From: CAVROT01 sp963722905 | Lineage (GTDB): Bacteria; Pseudomonadota; Alphaproteobacteria; Rhodobacterales; Rhodobacteraceae | Direction: 5' to 3' | DNA: 64,000 bases | NCBI GenBank assembly: GCA_963722905.1 | Contig: CAVROT010000002.1 | Coordinates: forward strand, 62,001-126,000 | Notes under the pieces: generated by a model | Database searches by the model: none | The model's input: only the letters and a program-made list of their open reading frames with translations | Told to the model about the DNA's origin: nothing | Part shown: positions 28,724 through 38,150 of the stretch, piece by piece | Numbering within the stretch: position 1 is the first letter of the stretch | How the letters are laid out: each line of letters begins with the position of its first letter | Made by a program: the position numbers and the translations under genes

Positions 28724-28786
28724 ATGGCGCGCCAGGCGCCGCCCCTCGACAACCAGAGTACGGTTCAGAAGATTAGGATTCGATGA
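28724..28786 (+). CDS. Possible 20-residue microprotein with strong ribosome site
   Basis: MARQAPPLDNQSTVQKIRIR, encoded on the plus strand in the intergenic region. GGGGAGG lies 6 nt before ATG 28724, as strong a site as any in the window. No known family; no membrane helix; net positive. It could be a leader peptide, a small protein, or a chance ORF. The coding evidence is only the ribosome site and start/stop. Confidence 0.3.
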   Translation: MARQAPPLDNQSTVQKIRIR

Positions 28787-28820
28787 ATGCGCGAATCACG
28801 CGGTGCCTGGCGGCACGACA

Positions 28821-29729
28821 TCACGCCGCCTCGCGTGCCGCCCGCGCAAGATTGCGCTGGATCAGCAGCTCTTCCAGCACGAAGTCCCGGAAGGCCGAGA
28901 TGCGCTTGGACTGGCGCAGTTCCTCGGGATAGGCGAGGAAGACCGGAACCTCCGCGCTTTCGACGTCGGGCAGGACCCGCACCGTTTCCGGCATGTGCTC
29001 GGCCACGTAGTCGGGCAGCACGCCGATCCCAAGTCCGGCCTTCACCGCCTGCAGGACGCCGAAGTAGTTGTTGACCGTCAGCGTCGACACGATGTTCTGC
29101 GCCATCAGGGTCTGGACCAGCATCGCCCCGGCCGCCACCTGATGCGACCTGGTGTTCTGGCAGATCAGCCGGTGTGTCGACAATTCGGCGATGGATTGCG
29201 GCGTGCCCGCGTCCGACAGATATCCCGGTGTCGCATAGAGGCGCATGCGCACCGTCATGAGGCGCTTGCGGATCAGGTCGGCCTGGCTGGGCTCTTTCAT
29301 GCGGATGGCGAGGTCGGCCTCGCGCATGGGCAGGTCGAGGACGCGCTCTTCGAGCATCAGGTCGATCTTCAGCTCGGGGTAGCGCGCATAGAGCTTCGAC
29401 AGGCGCGGCGCCAGCCACAGCGATCCGAAGGCGGTCGTGGTGGTGACGCGGAGTTCGCCGAACACCTCCTCCTCGCTGTCGCGGATGCGGGTGGCGGCGG
29501 CGTCGAGGCGGCGCGACATGGCGGCGGTCGCGTCGTGCAGAAGCTCGCCCTGTTCGGTCAGGATCAGTCCGCGCGCGTGGCGATGGAAGAGGGTGACGTC
29601 CAGCGTTTCCTCCAGCGCGCGGATCTGGCGCGACACGGCCGATTGCGACAGATGCAACGCGTCGCCCGCATGGGTCAGGCTGCCCGCATCGGCGACGGCG
29701 TGAAAGATCCGCAGCTTGTCCCAGTCCAT
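28821..29729 (-). CDS. LysR family transcriptional regulator
   Basis: 302 residues. N-terminal winged helix with GSLTHAGDALHLSQSAVSRQ (residues 16-35), then the linker helix and a periplasmic-binding-like effector domain ending in an alpha-helical C-terminus. It is divergent from the large ferredoxin oxidoreductase, with a 181-bp gap that carries a direct repeat, so it probably regulates that gene. Start ATG 29729 is the standard MDWDKLRIFHAVAD N-terminus. Effector unknown. Confidence 0.92.
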   Translation of the reverse strand: MDWDKLRIFHAVADAGSLTHAGDALHLSQSAVSRQIRALEETLDVTLFHRHARGLILTEQGELLHDATAAMSRRLDAAATRIRDSEEEVFGELRVTTTTAFGSLWLAPRLSKLYARYPELKIDLMLEERVLDLPMREADLAIRMKEPSQADLIRKRLMTVRMRLYATPGYLSDAGTPQSIAELSTHRLICQNTRSHQVAAGAMLVQTLMAQNIVSTLTVNNYFGVLQAVKAGLGIGVLPDYVAEHMPETVRVLPDVESAEVPVFLAYPEELRQSKRISAFRDFVLEELLIQRNLARAAREAA

Positions 29730-29777
29730 GGTCCGTCCTCCGGTGAGGTTGCCCGTCGCTGAACGCCGCGATCAACT

Positions 29778-29802
29778 CGATATGGTAATGCGACCGATAT
29801 GG
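29778..29802. promoter_or_regulatory. Direct repeat in the LysR / oxidoreductase gap
   Basis: CGATATGG occurs at 29778-29785 and 29795-29802, a 17-bp period, just upstream of the LysR start and about 110 bp before the oxidoreductase start. A TATATT box at about 29870 could be the -10 of the oxidoreductase. Spaced repeats in such gaps are often LysR-type sites; the binding protein is inferred. Confidence 0.3.
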
Positions 29803-29910
29803 TTTCCCTTACGGCGATTCACAACCGACGTGGGACGATAGAATACGGTTTCTAGGTCAGCTTTTCTGCCCTATATTCGCATCGGACGTCGATTGATGGA
29901 GTGCGGGGCG

Positions 29911-32900
29911 ATGCGTCACGACGTGAGCCTGAACGATCGCTACGACCTGGAGAAGCGCCAGGTCCTGCTGAACGGGACGCAGGCCCTGGTGCGGCTGATG
30001 CTGATGCAGCGGGCGCGCGATGCGGCGACGGGCCTCGACACCGCCGGGCTGGTCAGCGGCTACCGCGGGTCGCCGCTGGGCGCGGTCGACACCACCATGT
30101 CCCGCGCGCGTCGGATGCTGGACGCGGCGCAGGTCACGTTCCAGCCGGGACTGAACGAGGATCTGGCCGCGACGGCGATCTGGGGCTCCCAGCAGGCGGA
30201 GTTGCGCGGCGAGGGGCGCTATGACGGTGTCTTCGGCCTGTGGTACGGCAAGGGGCCGGGCGTGGACCGGTCGGGCGACGTCATGCGGCACGCCAACATG
30301 GCCGGGACGTCACCCCACGGCGGCGTCCTCATGGCGATGGGCGACGACCACACCGGCAAATCCTCCACCACCTGCCACCAGTCCGACTGGGCCATGGTCG
30401 ACGCCTACATGCCCGTCCTGTCGCCCGCGGGCGTTCAGGAGATCCTGGACTACGGGCTCTACGGCTATGCGCTCAGCCGCTACGCGGGGGTCTGGGCGGG
30501 GCTCAAGCTGATGAAGGACACGGTCGAGGTGACGTCGGTGGTGGACGGCGATCCGCACCGCATGTCCTTCGTCACGCCCGACCTCGCCCTGCCGCCGGGC
30601 GGGCTGAACATCCGGCTGGGCGATCACTGGGTCCAGCAGGAGGCCCGGATGATCGACCACAAGCGTTTCGCCGCCGAGGCGTTTTCGCGCGCCAACGGGA
30701 TGGACCGGCGGGTGTGGGGGCAGCCGGGCGCGCGGATTGGTCTCTGCGCCGCCGGCAAGAACTGGCTGGACCTGGTGCATGCGCTGTCGCTGCTGGGCAT
30801 CGACGCGGACGAGGCGCGGCGGCTGGGCCTCACGACGTACAAGATCGGGCAGACCTTCCCGCTGGATGCCGAGGGCTTCCACGACTGGGCCGCCGGGCTG
30901 GATCTGATCGTGGTGGTCGAGGAGAAGCGCAAGCTGATCGAGGTGCAGGTCAAGGAGACGATCTTCGACGATCGCGACGGCCGCCGGGTCTACGGCTGGC
31001 ACAAGGGCGATTCGTGGGAAAACGGGCGCAAGCTGGAGCTCTTTCCGACGCGCATGGCGCTTGACCCCGTGATGATCGCCGAGCGTCTGGGCGAGATCCT
31101 GATCGAGGAGGGGCGCGGCACCGACGAACTGCGCGGCCGTCTGGGCCGGCTGGCCGAGACGCGCCGCGCCGACAACGCGCCCGAGCTTGCGGCGCGCACG
31201 CCCTATTTCTGCTCGGGCTGCCCGCACAACACCTCGACCAGGGTGCCCGAGGGCAGCCGCGCGGGCGCCGGGATCGGCTGCCACATCATGGCGCTCTGGA
31301 TGGACCGCGACACTAGCGGCTACACCCACATGGGCGGCGAGGGGGCCAACTGGATCGGCGAGGCGCCCTTCAGCACGCGCGACCACGTGTTCCAGAATAT
31401 CGGCGACGGGACCTACAACCACTCGGGCATCCTCGCCATCCGCGCCGCCGTCGCCGCGGGCACCAACATCACCTACAAGATCCTCTACAACGATGCCGTT
31501 GCGATGACCGGCGGTCAGGCGAACGAGGGCGGCCTGACCCCCGACCGCATCGTGCGCGAGTTGCAGGCCATGGGCGTCGCGCGCATCGCGGTGGTCTACG
31601 ACCCCAAGGAAGAGCCCGCGCGCGACGCGTTCCCCAAGGGCATCGAATGGCACGAGCGCGACGCGCTGCCCCAGGTGCAGGAGGCGATGCGCGACGTACC
31701 GGGCGTTTCGGCCATCGTCTTCGTGCAGACCTGCGCGGCCGAGAAACGGCGCCGGCGCAAGAAGGGGACGTTCGCCGACCCGGGCAAGCGCATCTTCATC
31801 AACACCGACGTCTGCGAAGGCTGCGGGGATTGCGGCGTCCAGTCGAACTGCGTCTCGCTCGTCCCGGTCGAGACGGCGCTGGGCCGCAAGCGTGCAGTCG
31901 ACCAGTCGACCTGCAACCTGGACTATAGCTGCATCAAGGGGTTCTGCCCCTCATTCGTGACCGTCGAGGGGGCCGAACCGCGCCGCGAGGCGACCGCGCG
32001 CGTCGACATCGGCACCTTGCCCGACCCGGCGCTGCCTGCCATCGACGGCACGTGCAACGTCGTCATCACCGGCGTCGGGGGGACCGGCGTCGTGACCATC
32101 GGCGCCGTCATGGCGATGGCCGCCCATCTGGACGGAATGGGTGCCGGCATGATGGAGATGGCGGGCCTGGCGCAGAAGGGCGGAGCGGTGCACATCCACC
32201 TGCGGCTGGCCCGCTCGCCCGCCGGCATCAGCGCGATCCGCGTGGCGACGGGCGAATGCGACGTCCTGATCGGCGGCGACCTGGTGGTCAGCGCGGGTGG
32301 CAAGACGCTGGGCCTGACCGCCGCGGGGCGCACCGGAGCCGTGGTGAACAGCCACGACATCGTCACCGGCGACTTCACCCGCGACGCCGATTTCCGCATC
32401 CCCGCCGACCGGCTGCGCCTGTCGCTGGAGGCGCGGCTGAAGGGCGGGCTGATGCTGCTGGACGCGACGGACCTTGCCGGCGCGGTCATGGGCGATACCA
32501 TCTTCTCCAACATGGTCGTCTTCGGCGCGGCGTGGCAGCGCGGGCTGGTGCCCCTGTCGCCGGAGGCGGTACGCCGGGCCATCGAGATGAACGGCACCGC
32601 GGTCGAGGCGAACCTGCGGGCGTTCGAGGTCGGTCGCTGGGCGGCACACGATCCTGCGGCCGCCGCCCGTGTGGCGGCCCACGACGTCGTGACGCTGCCG
32701 CGGACGCCCGCCGACGAGATCGCGGTGCGCGAGGTGCATCTGGTGGCCTATCAGGGGCGCAGGCTGGCGCGGCGCTACCGCGCTCTGCTGGATCGCGCCC
32801 CCGACGACGCCCTTCGCGACGCCATGGCGCGCGGTTATGCCAAGCTGCTGGCCTACAAGGACGAATACGAGGTCGCGCGGCTGCTGCGCGGAACCCGCGC

Positions 32901-33330
32901 GCAGGCGCGCGAGGCGTTCGCCGGCGATCTGAAGCTGACCTATCACCTCGCACCGCCGTTCCTGACGCGCACCGGCCCGGACGGGCGCCCGGCCAAGCGC
33001 GCGTTCGGGGCCTGGATCGAGCGTGCCTATCCCCTTCTGGCCAAGGCGCGGTTTCTCCGCGGCACGCCGTTCGATCCCTTCGGCCGGACCGCCGAGCGCC
33101 GGATGGAGCGGGCGCTGATCGCCCAGTACGAGGCCGACATGGACGCAGTCCTGCCCGTCGTGACGCCGGAGACCCACGAGGCCGCGGTCGCGCTGGCGGC
33201 GCTGCCCGAGCAGATCCGGGGTTTCGGCCCGGTCAAGGAGGCGTCGGTCGCCATGGCCGAGAAACGCCGCGAAGAGCTGCTGTCGGTCATCCGGTCCGGC
33301 GGCGCCGGACGGCGGCAGGCGGCGGAGTAG
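29911..33330 (+). CDS. Indolepyruvate ferredoxin oxidoreductase, single-chain (IorAB-like)
   Basis: 1,139 residues, a fused IorA-IorB type 2-oxoacid:ferredoxin oxidoreductase. Order of parts: N-terminal pyrimidine-binding and transketolase-like regions; the ThDP/Mg motif GDGTYNHSG from residue 498 with ILYNDAVAMTGGQ; ferredoxin-type cysteines C635, C638, C641, C647 and C674, C679; then the gamma domain starting GVGGTGVVT at 721, with EMAGLAQKGGAV; and a C-terminal domain rich in Arg and Asp found in this fused form. It decarboxylates aryl or branched 2-oxo acids and reduces ferredoxin. Start ATG 29911 is preceded by GGAG; ATG 29896 is an alternative. Divergent from a LysR regulator. Substrate not settled by sequence. 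Confidence 0.9.
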   Translation: MRHDVSLNDRYDLEKRQVLLNGTQALVRLMLMQRARDAATGLDTAGLVSGYRGSPLGAVDTTMSRARRMLDAAQVTFQPGLNEDLAATAIWGSQQAELRGEGRYDGVFGLWYGKGPGVDRSGDVMRHANMAGTSPHGGVLMAMGDDHTGKSSTTCHQSDWAMVDAYMPVLSPAGVQEILDYGLYGYALSRYAGVWAGLKLMKDTVEVTSVVDGDPHRMSFVTPDLALPPGGLNIRLGDHWVQQEARMIDHKRFAAEAFSRANGMDRRVWGQPGARIGLCAAGKNWLDLVHALSLLGIDADEARRLGLTTYKIGQTFPLDAEGFHDWAAGLDLIVVVEEKRKLIEVQVKETIFDDRDGRRVYGWHKGDSWENGRKLELFPTRMALDPVMIAERLGEILIEEGRGTDELRGRLGRLAETRRADNAPELAARTPYFCSGCPHNTSTRVPEGSRAGAGIGCHIMALWMDRDTSGYTHMGGEGANWIGEAPFSTRDHVFQNIGDGTYNHSGILAIRAAVAAGTNITYKILYNDAVAMTGGQANEGGLTPDRIVRELQAMGVARIAVVYDPKEEPARDAFPKGIEWHERDALPQVQEAMRDVPGVSAIVFVQTCAAEKRRRRKKGTFADPGKRIFINTDVCEGCGDCGVQSNCVSLVPVETALGRKRAVDQSTCNLDYSCIKGFCPSFVTVEGAEPRREATARVDIGTLPDPALPAIDGTCNVVITGVGGTGVVTIGAVMAMAAHLDGMGAGMMEMAGLAQKGGAVHIHLRLARSPAGISAIRVATGECDVLIGGDLVVSAGGKTLGLTAAGRTGAVVNSHDIVTGDFTRDADFRIPADRLRLSLEARLKGGLMLLDATDLAGAVMGDTIFSNMVVFGAAWQRGLVPLSPEAVRRAIEMNGTAVEANLRAFEVGRWAAHDPAAAARVAAHDVVTLPRTPADEIAVREVHLVAYQGRRLARRYRALLDRAPDDALRDAMARGYAKLLAYKDEYEVARLLRGTRAQAREAFAGDLKLTYHLAPPFLTRTGPDGRPAKRAFGAWIERAYPLLAKARFLRGTPFDPFGRTAERRMERALIAQYEADMDAVLPVVTPETHEAAVALAALPEQIRGFGPVKEASVAMAEKRREELLSVIRSGGAGRRQAAE

Positions 33331-33564
33331 CGCAGAGGCGCGGTCCGGTCAGTCGGCGCGAAAAGCCTTGCCGGGACTTCCTTCATGCGCTGTGGCACCA
33401 TCCGCCATGCGGTCGTGCGGGGTCGACCCGGCGCAGGCATGCGGCGCCGCCGAAGGCGCGGCGGCCCCGATCGCCGCCGGAATTCTCGCCCCGGCTGTCA
33501 TGAAGCCGTTACGTCGTCGGTCCATGCCGGCGACCGGCCTGCCGCAACCGCCGGATGCAATCCG

Positions 33565-34479
33565 ATGTCCCGAACCGATGCGATATCCTCCGGCGTCGCC
33601 CGCGACATCAGCTATGCCGCTTCGGCCAGCACCCCGCTGGGGCGCGCCGTCATCAGATGCACCGAGAACCTCTCGGGCCGCCCCGGCCTGATCCGGCGCG
33701 CGACGGGCTATGCCGAAGAGGTCGCGGAGGGGCGCAATTTCTGGCAGGTCATGGTCGAGCGGTACGGACTGTCACTGGACGTCGCTGGCGGGTCCCTCGC
33801 CGACATCCCGCGCGACGGGCCGCTGGTCATGATCGCGAACCATCCCTACGGCATCCTCGACGGTCTGATGATGGGGTACCTGCTGTCGGCGGTGCGGGGC
33901 GACTTCCGCATCCTCGCGCACAAGGTCTTCGCCGCCTCGCGCGACCTGGACCGGGTGATCCTGCCCGTCTCCTTCGACGGGACGCCGGAGGCCCGGCGCG
34001 CCAACGTCGCCATGCGTGGCGAGGCGCTGCGCTACCTCAGGGCGGGCGGGGCCGTCGGCGTCTTTCCGGGCGGGACCGTCTCGACCGGATCGCGGCCCTT
34101 CGCGCCGGCCATGGATCCCGTCTGGAGAGGGTTCACGGCGAAGATGATCGCGCGGTCCGGCGCCACGGTGGTGCCGATCTACTTCGACGGCACGAACTCG
34201 CGCCTGTTCCAGCTGGCCAGCCATCTGCACTGCACGCTCCGCATGGCGCTTCTGATCAAGGAGTTCCGCGCCCGTCTCGACCGGCCGGTACGGCTGGTGG
34301 TCGGTACCCCGATCGAGCCGGAGGCGATGGCGGCGCGGGCCGGCGACAGCCGCGCGATGATGGACTTCCTGCGGTGCCGGACCTATGCCCTTTCCCCGAG
34401 CCCGCTGAAATCGCTGGCCTACGGATTCGAGTTCGAGACGAGGTATGCGACGGCCGATGGCGGTGGGGGTGTTCGATAG
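33565..34479 (+). CDS. PlsC-type acyltransferase (lysophospholipid)
   Basis: 304 residues. PlsC/LPLAT signature: NHPYGILDGLM with His93 and Asp99, separated by five residues where most PlsC members have four (His-x4-Asp), and FPGGTVS for the second block. These transfer acyl chains to lysophospholipids or related acceptors at the membrane. Start ATG 33565 is chosen over a longer frame from 33385, whose 60 extra residues are low complexity. It overlaps murI by 35 bp, a likely translational coupling. Precise acceptor unknown. Confidence 0.75.
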   Translation: MSRTDAISSGVARDISYAASASTPLGRAVIRCTENLSGRPGLIRRATGYAEEVAEGRNFWQVMVERYGLSLDVAGGSLADIPRDGPLVMIANHPYGILDGLMMGYLLSAVRGDFRILAHKVFAASRDLDRVILPVSFDGTPEARRANVAMRGEALRYLRAGGAVGVFPGGTVSTGSRPFAPAMDPVWRGFTAKMIARSGATVVPIYFDGTNSRLFQLASHLHCTLRMALLIKEFRARLDRPVRLVVGTPIEPEAMAARAGDSRAMMDFLRCRTYALSPSPLKSLAYGFEFETRYATADGGGGVR

Positions 34480-35266
34480 CGGGCTGGGCGGGCTCACGGT
34501 GCTGGACGCGCTCGCGCGCCGTCTGCCGGACGTGCCGTTCGTCTACCTCGCCGACAGCGCCAATGCGCCCTACGGTGTGCGCACGCCGGGCGACATCTAC
34601 GACCTGACCACGGCGGCGGTGCAGCGCCTGTTCGATGCGGGCTGCCACCTGGTAATCCTTGCGTGCAACACCGCCTCCGCGGCGGCGCTGCGCCGGATGC
34701 AGGAGGGCTGGGTACCCGCGGACCGCCGCGTTCTGGGCGTGTTCGTGCCGCTGATCGAGGCGATGACCGAACGGCGCTGGGGCGACAACAGCCCCCCGCG
34801 CGAGGTCGCGGTGCGCCATGTCGCGCTTTTTGCCACGCCTGCCACGGTGTCCAGCCGGGCGTTCCAGCGCGAACTGGCCTTCCGCGCCATCGGCGTCGAC
34901 GTCGAGGCGCAGTCCTGCGCGGGCGTGGTCGACGCGATCGAGGACGGCGACATGATCCTGGCGGAGGCGCTGGTGCGGTCGCATGTCGACGCGCTGCATC
35001 GCAAGATGCCGCAGCCCGACGCGGCCGTGCTGGGCTGCACCCACTACCCGCTGGTCGAGGACGTGTTCCGCGCGGCTCTGGGGCCGGAGGTGGACGTCTA
35101 CTCGCAGCCCGGCCTGGTGGCCGAAAGCCTCGCCGATTATCTGGGCCGTCATCCCGGCATGGCCGGCGGCGGCGCGTCGGCATTCCTGACGACCGGCGAT
35201 CCGGGGCGCGTGTCCGACCGGGCCACGCAATTCCTGCGACGCGGCATCGCGTTCGACGCTGCCTGA
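34445..35266 (+). CDS. murI: Glutamate racemase
   Basis: 273 residues. It makes D-glutamate for peptidoglycan. Two catalytic cysteines are visible: Cys74 in LACNTASA and Cys198 in LGCTHYP, with the FDSGLGGLTVL start. Starts at 34445, overlapping the acyltransferase by 35 bp; ATG 34457 is an alternative internal start. Family fit is complete and length normal. Confidence 0.93.
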   Translation: MRRPMAVGVFDSGLGGLTVLDALARRLPDVPFVYLADSANAPYGVRTPGDIYDLTTAAVQRLFDAGCHLVILACNTASAAALRRMQEGWVPADRRVLGVFVPLIEAMTERRWGDNSPPREVAVRHVALFATPATVSSRAFQRELAFRAIGVDVEAQSCAGVVDAIEDGDMILAEALVRSHVDALHRKMPQPDAAVLGCTHYPLVEDVFRAALGPEVDVYSQPGLVAESLADYLGRHPGMAGGGASAFLTTGDPGRVSDRATQFLRRGIAFDAA

Positions 35267-35319
35267 CGCCGCCGCATTCCGGCCCTTCCCGACGTCCGCA
35301 CCCCAAGGAGACGGACCCG

Positions 35320-36348
35320 ATGACACATCGTATCGCGATCCTCGGCGCATCGGGCTACACGGGCGCCGAGTTGATCCGCCTGATCGCCAGCCACCCCGCG
35401 ATGGAGATCGCCGCCCTCTCGGGCGACCGGCGCGCGGGCGAGCCGATGGCGGCGGTCTATCCCCATCTGCGCCACCTGACGTTGCCCGTGCTGGAGCGGA
35501 TCGAGGACATCGACTTCTCCGGCATCGACCTGTGCTTTTGCGCGTTGCCGCATGCGACCTCGCAGGCGGTGATCGCCGACCTGCCGACGGATCTCAGGGT
35601 CGTCGACCTCAGCGCCGACTTCCGCCTGCGCGATCCCGTCGCCTATGAGAAATGGTACGGCAAGCCCCACGCAGCGCCCGCGCTTCAGCGAACGGCGATC
35701 TACGGGCTGACCGAGTTCTACCGCGACGACATCGCGCGTGCCCGGCTGGTCGCCGGGACGGGGTGCAATGCGGCGACCGGGATCTACGCGCTGCGGCCCG
35801 TCATCGCCGCCGGTGTCGTCGATGCCGACGACATCGTCATCGACCTCAAGGCCGGGGTCAGCGGCGCTGGCCGGTCGGCGCGCGAGAACCTTCTTTTCTC
35901 GGAGGTGAGCGAGGGCGTGACGGGCTACGGCCTGGCCGGCACGCACCGCCATCTGGGCGAGTTCGATCAGGAGTTCTCTGCCGCCGCCGGCCGGCCCGTG
36001 GCGGTTCAGTTCCTGCCGCATCTGGTGCCGATGACGCGCGGCATCCTCGCGTCCTGCTACGTGAAGGGCGACCCGGCCGCCGTTCACGACACCCTGTCGC
36101 GCGCCTATACGGACGAGCCGTTCCTGACCGTCCTGCCGATGGGGCAGGCCCCGTCCAGCCACCACGTGCGGGGTTCGAACCACTGTCATATCGGCGTCAT
36201 CGGCGACCGTCGCGAAGGCCGCGCCGTCATCGTCGCCGTGCTGGACAACCTGACGAAAGGGTCATCGGGGCAGGCGTTGCAGAACGCCAACCTGATGTTA
36301 GGTCAGCCCGAGACGACGGGGCTGACGTTCGCCCCGCTCTATCCGTGA
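35320..36348 (+). CDS. argC: N-acetyl-gamma-glutamyl-phosphate reductase
   Basis: 342 residues. Reduces N-acetyl-glutamyl-5-phosphate with NADPH in arginine synthesis. ILGASGYTGAELIRL is the nucleotide-binding loop; catalytic Cys149 lies in GTGCNAATG; the QNANLMLG C-terminus is typical. AAGGAG precedes ATG 35320. It is followed at 8 bp by ccmE. Genome context argC-ccmE is unusual but the run from acyltransferase through argC may be one transcript. Confidence 0.95.
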   Translation: MTHRIAILGASGYTGAELIRLIASHPAMEIAALSGDRRAGEPMAAVYPHLRHLTLPVLERIEDIDFSGIDLCFCALPHATSQAVIADLPTDLRVVDLSADFRLRDPVAYEKWYGKPHAAPALQRTAIYGLTEFYRDDIARARLVAGTGCNAATGIYALRPVIAAGVVDADDIVIDLKAGVSGAGRSARENLLFSEVSEGVTGYGLAGTHRHLGEFDQEFSAAAGRPVAVQFLPHLVPMTRGILASCYVKGDPAAVHDTLSRAYTDEPFLTVLPMGQAPSSHHVRGSNHCHIGVIGDRREGRAVIVAVLDNLTKGSSGQALQNANLMLGQPETTGLTFAPLYP

Positions 36349-36355
36349 GGACGCG

Positions 36356-36847
36356 ATGAAGGGTCTGAAGAAACGCCGCCGGATGCAGGTGATCGCGCTG
36401 GCGGCGGTGGCTCTGACGGGCTCGACCGTACTGATCGGCTGGGCGATGCGCGACGGCATCGCGTTCTTCCGGTCGCCCGCTCAGATCGTCGCCGACCCGC
36501 CCGGACCGGCCGAGACCTTCCGCATCGGCGGGCTCGTCGCCGATGGCACGCTGGTGCGCGGTCAGGGCGCGACCGTGACCTTCGCCGTGACCGACGGCGC
36601 CGCGACCGTTCCGGTGGCCTATACCGGCGTGCTGCCGGACCTCTTCGGCGAGGGCGAAGGGATGGTGGGCACCGGACGGTGGGTCAACGACCGCTTCGAG
36701 GCCGACGAGATCCTGGCAAAGCACGACGAAAGCTACATGCCCGCCGAAGTGATCGACGCCCTGAAGGAACAAGGCGTCTACCAGGCTCCGGGGGCGTCGC
36801 CGCCGCCGGTTTCGGACCCATCGTCCGGGGTGGTTTCCACGAATTAA
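36356..36847 (+). CDS. ccmE: Cytochrome c maturation heme chaperone CcmE
   Basis: 163 residues. One N-terminal membrane anchor, then an OB-fold domain and a flexible C-terminus. The heme-binding His123 and Tyr127 lie in KHDESYMP (His-x3-Tyr). CcmE receives heme from CcmC and hands it to CcmF for attachment to apocytochromes; here ccmF starts 2.1 kb downstream, with a lysis-like cassette between. Starts 7 bp after argC. Confidence 0.94.
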   Translation: MKGLKKRRRMQVIALAAVALTGSTVLIGWAMRDGIAFFRSPAQIVADPPGPAETFRIGGLVADGTLVRGQGATVTFAVTDGAATVPVAYTGVLPDLFGEGEGMVGTGRWVNDRFEADEILAKHDESYMPAEVIDALKEQGVYQAPGASPPPVSDPSSGVVSTN

Positions 36848-36900
36848 CCGATCTGTCCGACCTTCCCCACACGCTTAGACGTGCTGGGAAAGGGCTGGAC

Positions 36901-37512
36901 ATGCGCTCCGTCATCGATATCGCCGATGAGATCGTCGCCCGCGAGGGTGGCTACGTCAACGACCCCGACGATCCGGGTGGGGCTACCAAATACGGCGTCT
37001 CCATCGGCACGATGCGGCGCCTCGGGCTGGACCTTGACGGCGACGGCGGCGTGGACACCGATGATGTCCGGAAGATGACGCCTGGGCGTGCACGCGAGAT
37101 ATTCGTCGAGCACTACTACGCCCGCCCGCGGATCGACGCGCTGCCGCAGGATCTGCAGCCCAGCGTCTTCGACATGTACGTGAACGCCGGCGGCAATGCG
37201 GTGAAGATCCTCCAGCGCGTGCTGCGCGACATGGGGCAGACGCTGCCCGTTGACGGCGCCATCGGGCCGCGCACGATCGAGGCGGCGCGCTGGGCGAGGG
37301 CGGCCGCGCCGCGCCACCTGATCGATGCCTATGGGATCGCGCGGCGCAACTATTACTACGGCTTGGGCGACGCGCGCCCCAGCCTGCGCAAGTTCGCCAG
37401 GCGACGCGACGGCGGCAAGGGCGGCTGGATCGTCCGCGCCGAAGAGTTCGTGTCGCCCCGCTACCACCTGACGGCGGACGAGCATCGCCGGAGGGTCGCC
37501 AAATGGGCGTGA
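36901..37512 (+). CDS. Peptidoglycan hydrolase (GH108), phage-type endolysin
   Basis: 203 residues, glycoside hydrolase family 108. The first helix carries the catalytic Glu15 in REGGYVNDPDDPGG, followed by the YGVSIGT loop that is diagnostic. C-terminus has the NAGGNAVKILQR peptidoglycan-binding-like part of the ZliS/GH108 domain. No signal peptide, so it needs a holin to reach the wall, and a holin-type gene follows with a 10-bp overlap. Start ATG 36901 has GAAAGG upstream; the frame is open earlier through the end of ccmE but with unrelated residues. Confidence 0.85.
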   Translation: MRSVIDIADEIVAREGGYVNDPDDPGGATKYGVSIGTMRRLGLDLDGDGGVDTDDVRKMTPGRAREIFVEHYYARPRIDALPQDLQPSVFDMYVNAGGNAVKILQRVLRDMGQTLPVDGAIGPRTIEAARWARAAAPRHLIDAYGIARRNYYYGLGDARPSLRKFARRRDGGKGGWIVRAEEFVSPRYHLTADEHRRRVAKWA

Positions 37513-38150
37513 TGGCCGGCGCCCTGGGCCGGGTGATGAGCCTGCTCTTCGGCAGTGGCAACGTCATAAAGGAGACGGCCGAGGTGTTCCGCGAGAACGC
37601 CGAGGCCGCCGGCGTGCGCGACGGCCGGCTGAGCGAGGCCGCGCTAGCGCAGTTCGCGGCCGAGTTCGCGGTGCCGCGCAGCGGTTGGTTCGACAGGGTC
37701 ATGGACGGGGTGAACCGTCTGCCGCGGCCCGCACTGGCGATGGGAACGCTGGCGCTCTTCGTGGCGGCGATGGTCGATCCGGTGTGGTTCGCCAGCCGGA
37801 TGGAGGGCATCGCGCTGGTCCCCGAGCCGCTGTGGTGGCTGCTGGGCGCGATCGTGTCCTTCTACTTCGGCGCACGGCATCAGGCAAAGGGGCAAGACTT
37901 CCAGCGCTCCATCGCCGAGACGCTGGCGCTGGCGCCCGCCGTCGCGGCGCGGCGCGAGGCTGCCGCGGATGCGACGGGCGATGGCGCCGCGCCCGAGGCC
38001 GCAAGGCCGACCGGGACAGGGCCGATCCGGGTGGAGCCGACCCTGGGACGCCCGGTTCGGACCGGACGGACAAGAACCGCCCGCCGCCGCGCCCGCGATC
38101 CCTGGCGGAACTGGGCGCTGGACGACTGGAAGGCGGCCCATGGTAAGTGA
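37503..38150 (+). CDS. Holin-like protein (3TM holin family)
   Basis: 215 residues. Two clear membrane spans at about 72-92 (LAMGTLALFVAAMVDPVW) and 105-122 (WWLLGAIVSFYFGAR), a possible third amphipathic segment at the N-terminus and a long basic C-terminal tail (RPVRTGRTRTARRRARD). That fits the holin family of three membrane segments linked to GH108 endolysins. It overlaps the endolysin gene by 10 bp and the next ORF by 11 bp. Confidence 0.7.
   Translation: MGVMAGALGRVMSLLFGSGNVIKETAEVFRENAEAAGVRDGRLSEAALAQFAAEFAVPRSGWFDRVMDGVNRLPRPALAMGTLALFVAAMVDPVWFASRMEGIALVPEPLWWLLGAIVSFYFGARHQAKGQDFQRSIAETLALAPAVAARREAAADATGDGAAPEAARPTGTGPIRVEPTLGRPVRTGRTRTARRRARDPWRNWALDDWKAAHGK

Larger units (their letters stand above)
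28455..28820. other. Intergenic region between uspA-like and lysR genes
   Basis: 366 bp. It holds the LysR terminator hairpin (28671-28702), a possible 20-codon plus-strand ORF (28724-28786) and, nearer 28455, the promoter region of the stress protein gene. Nothing else is recognisable. Confidence 0.5.
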
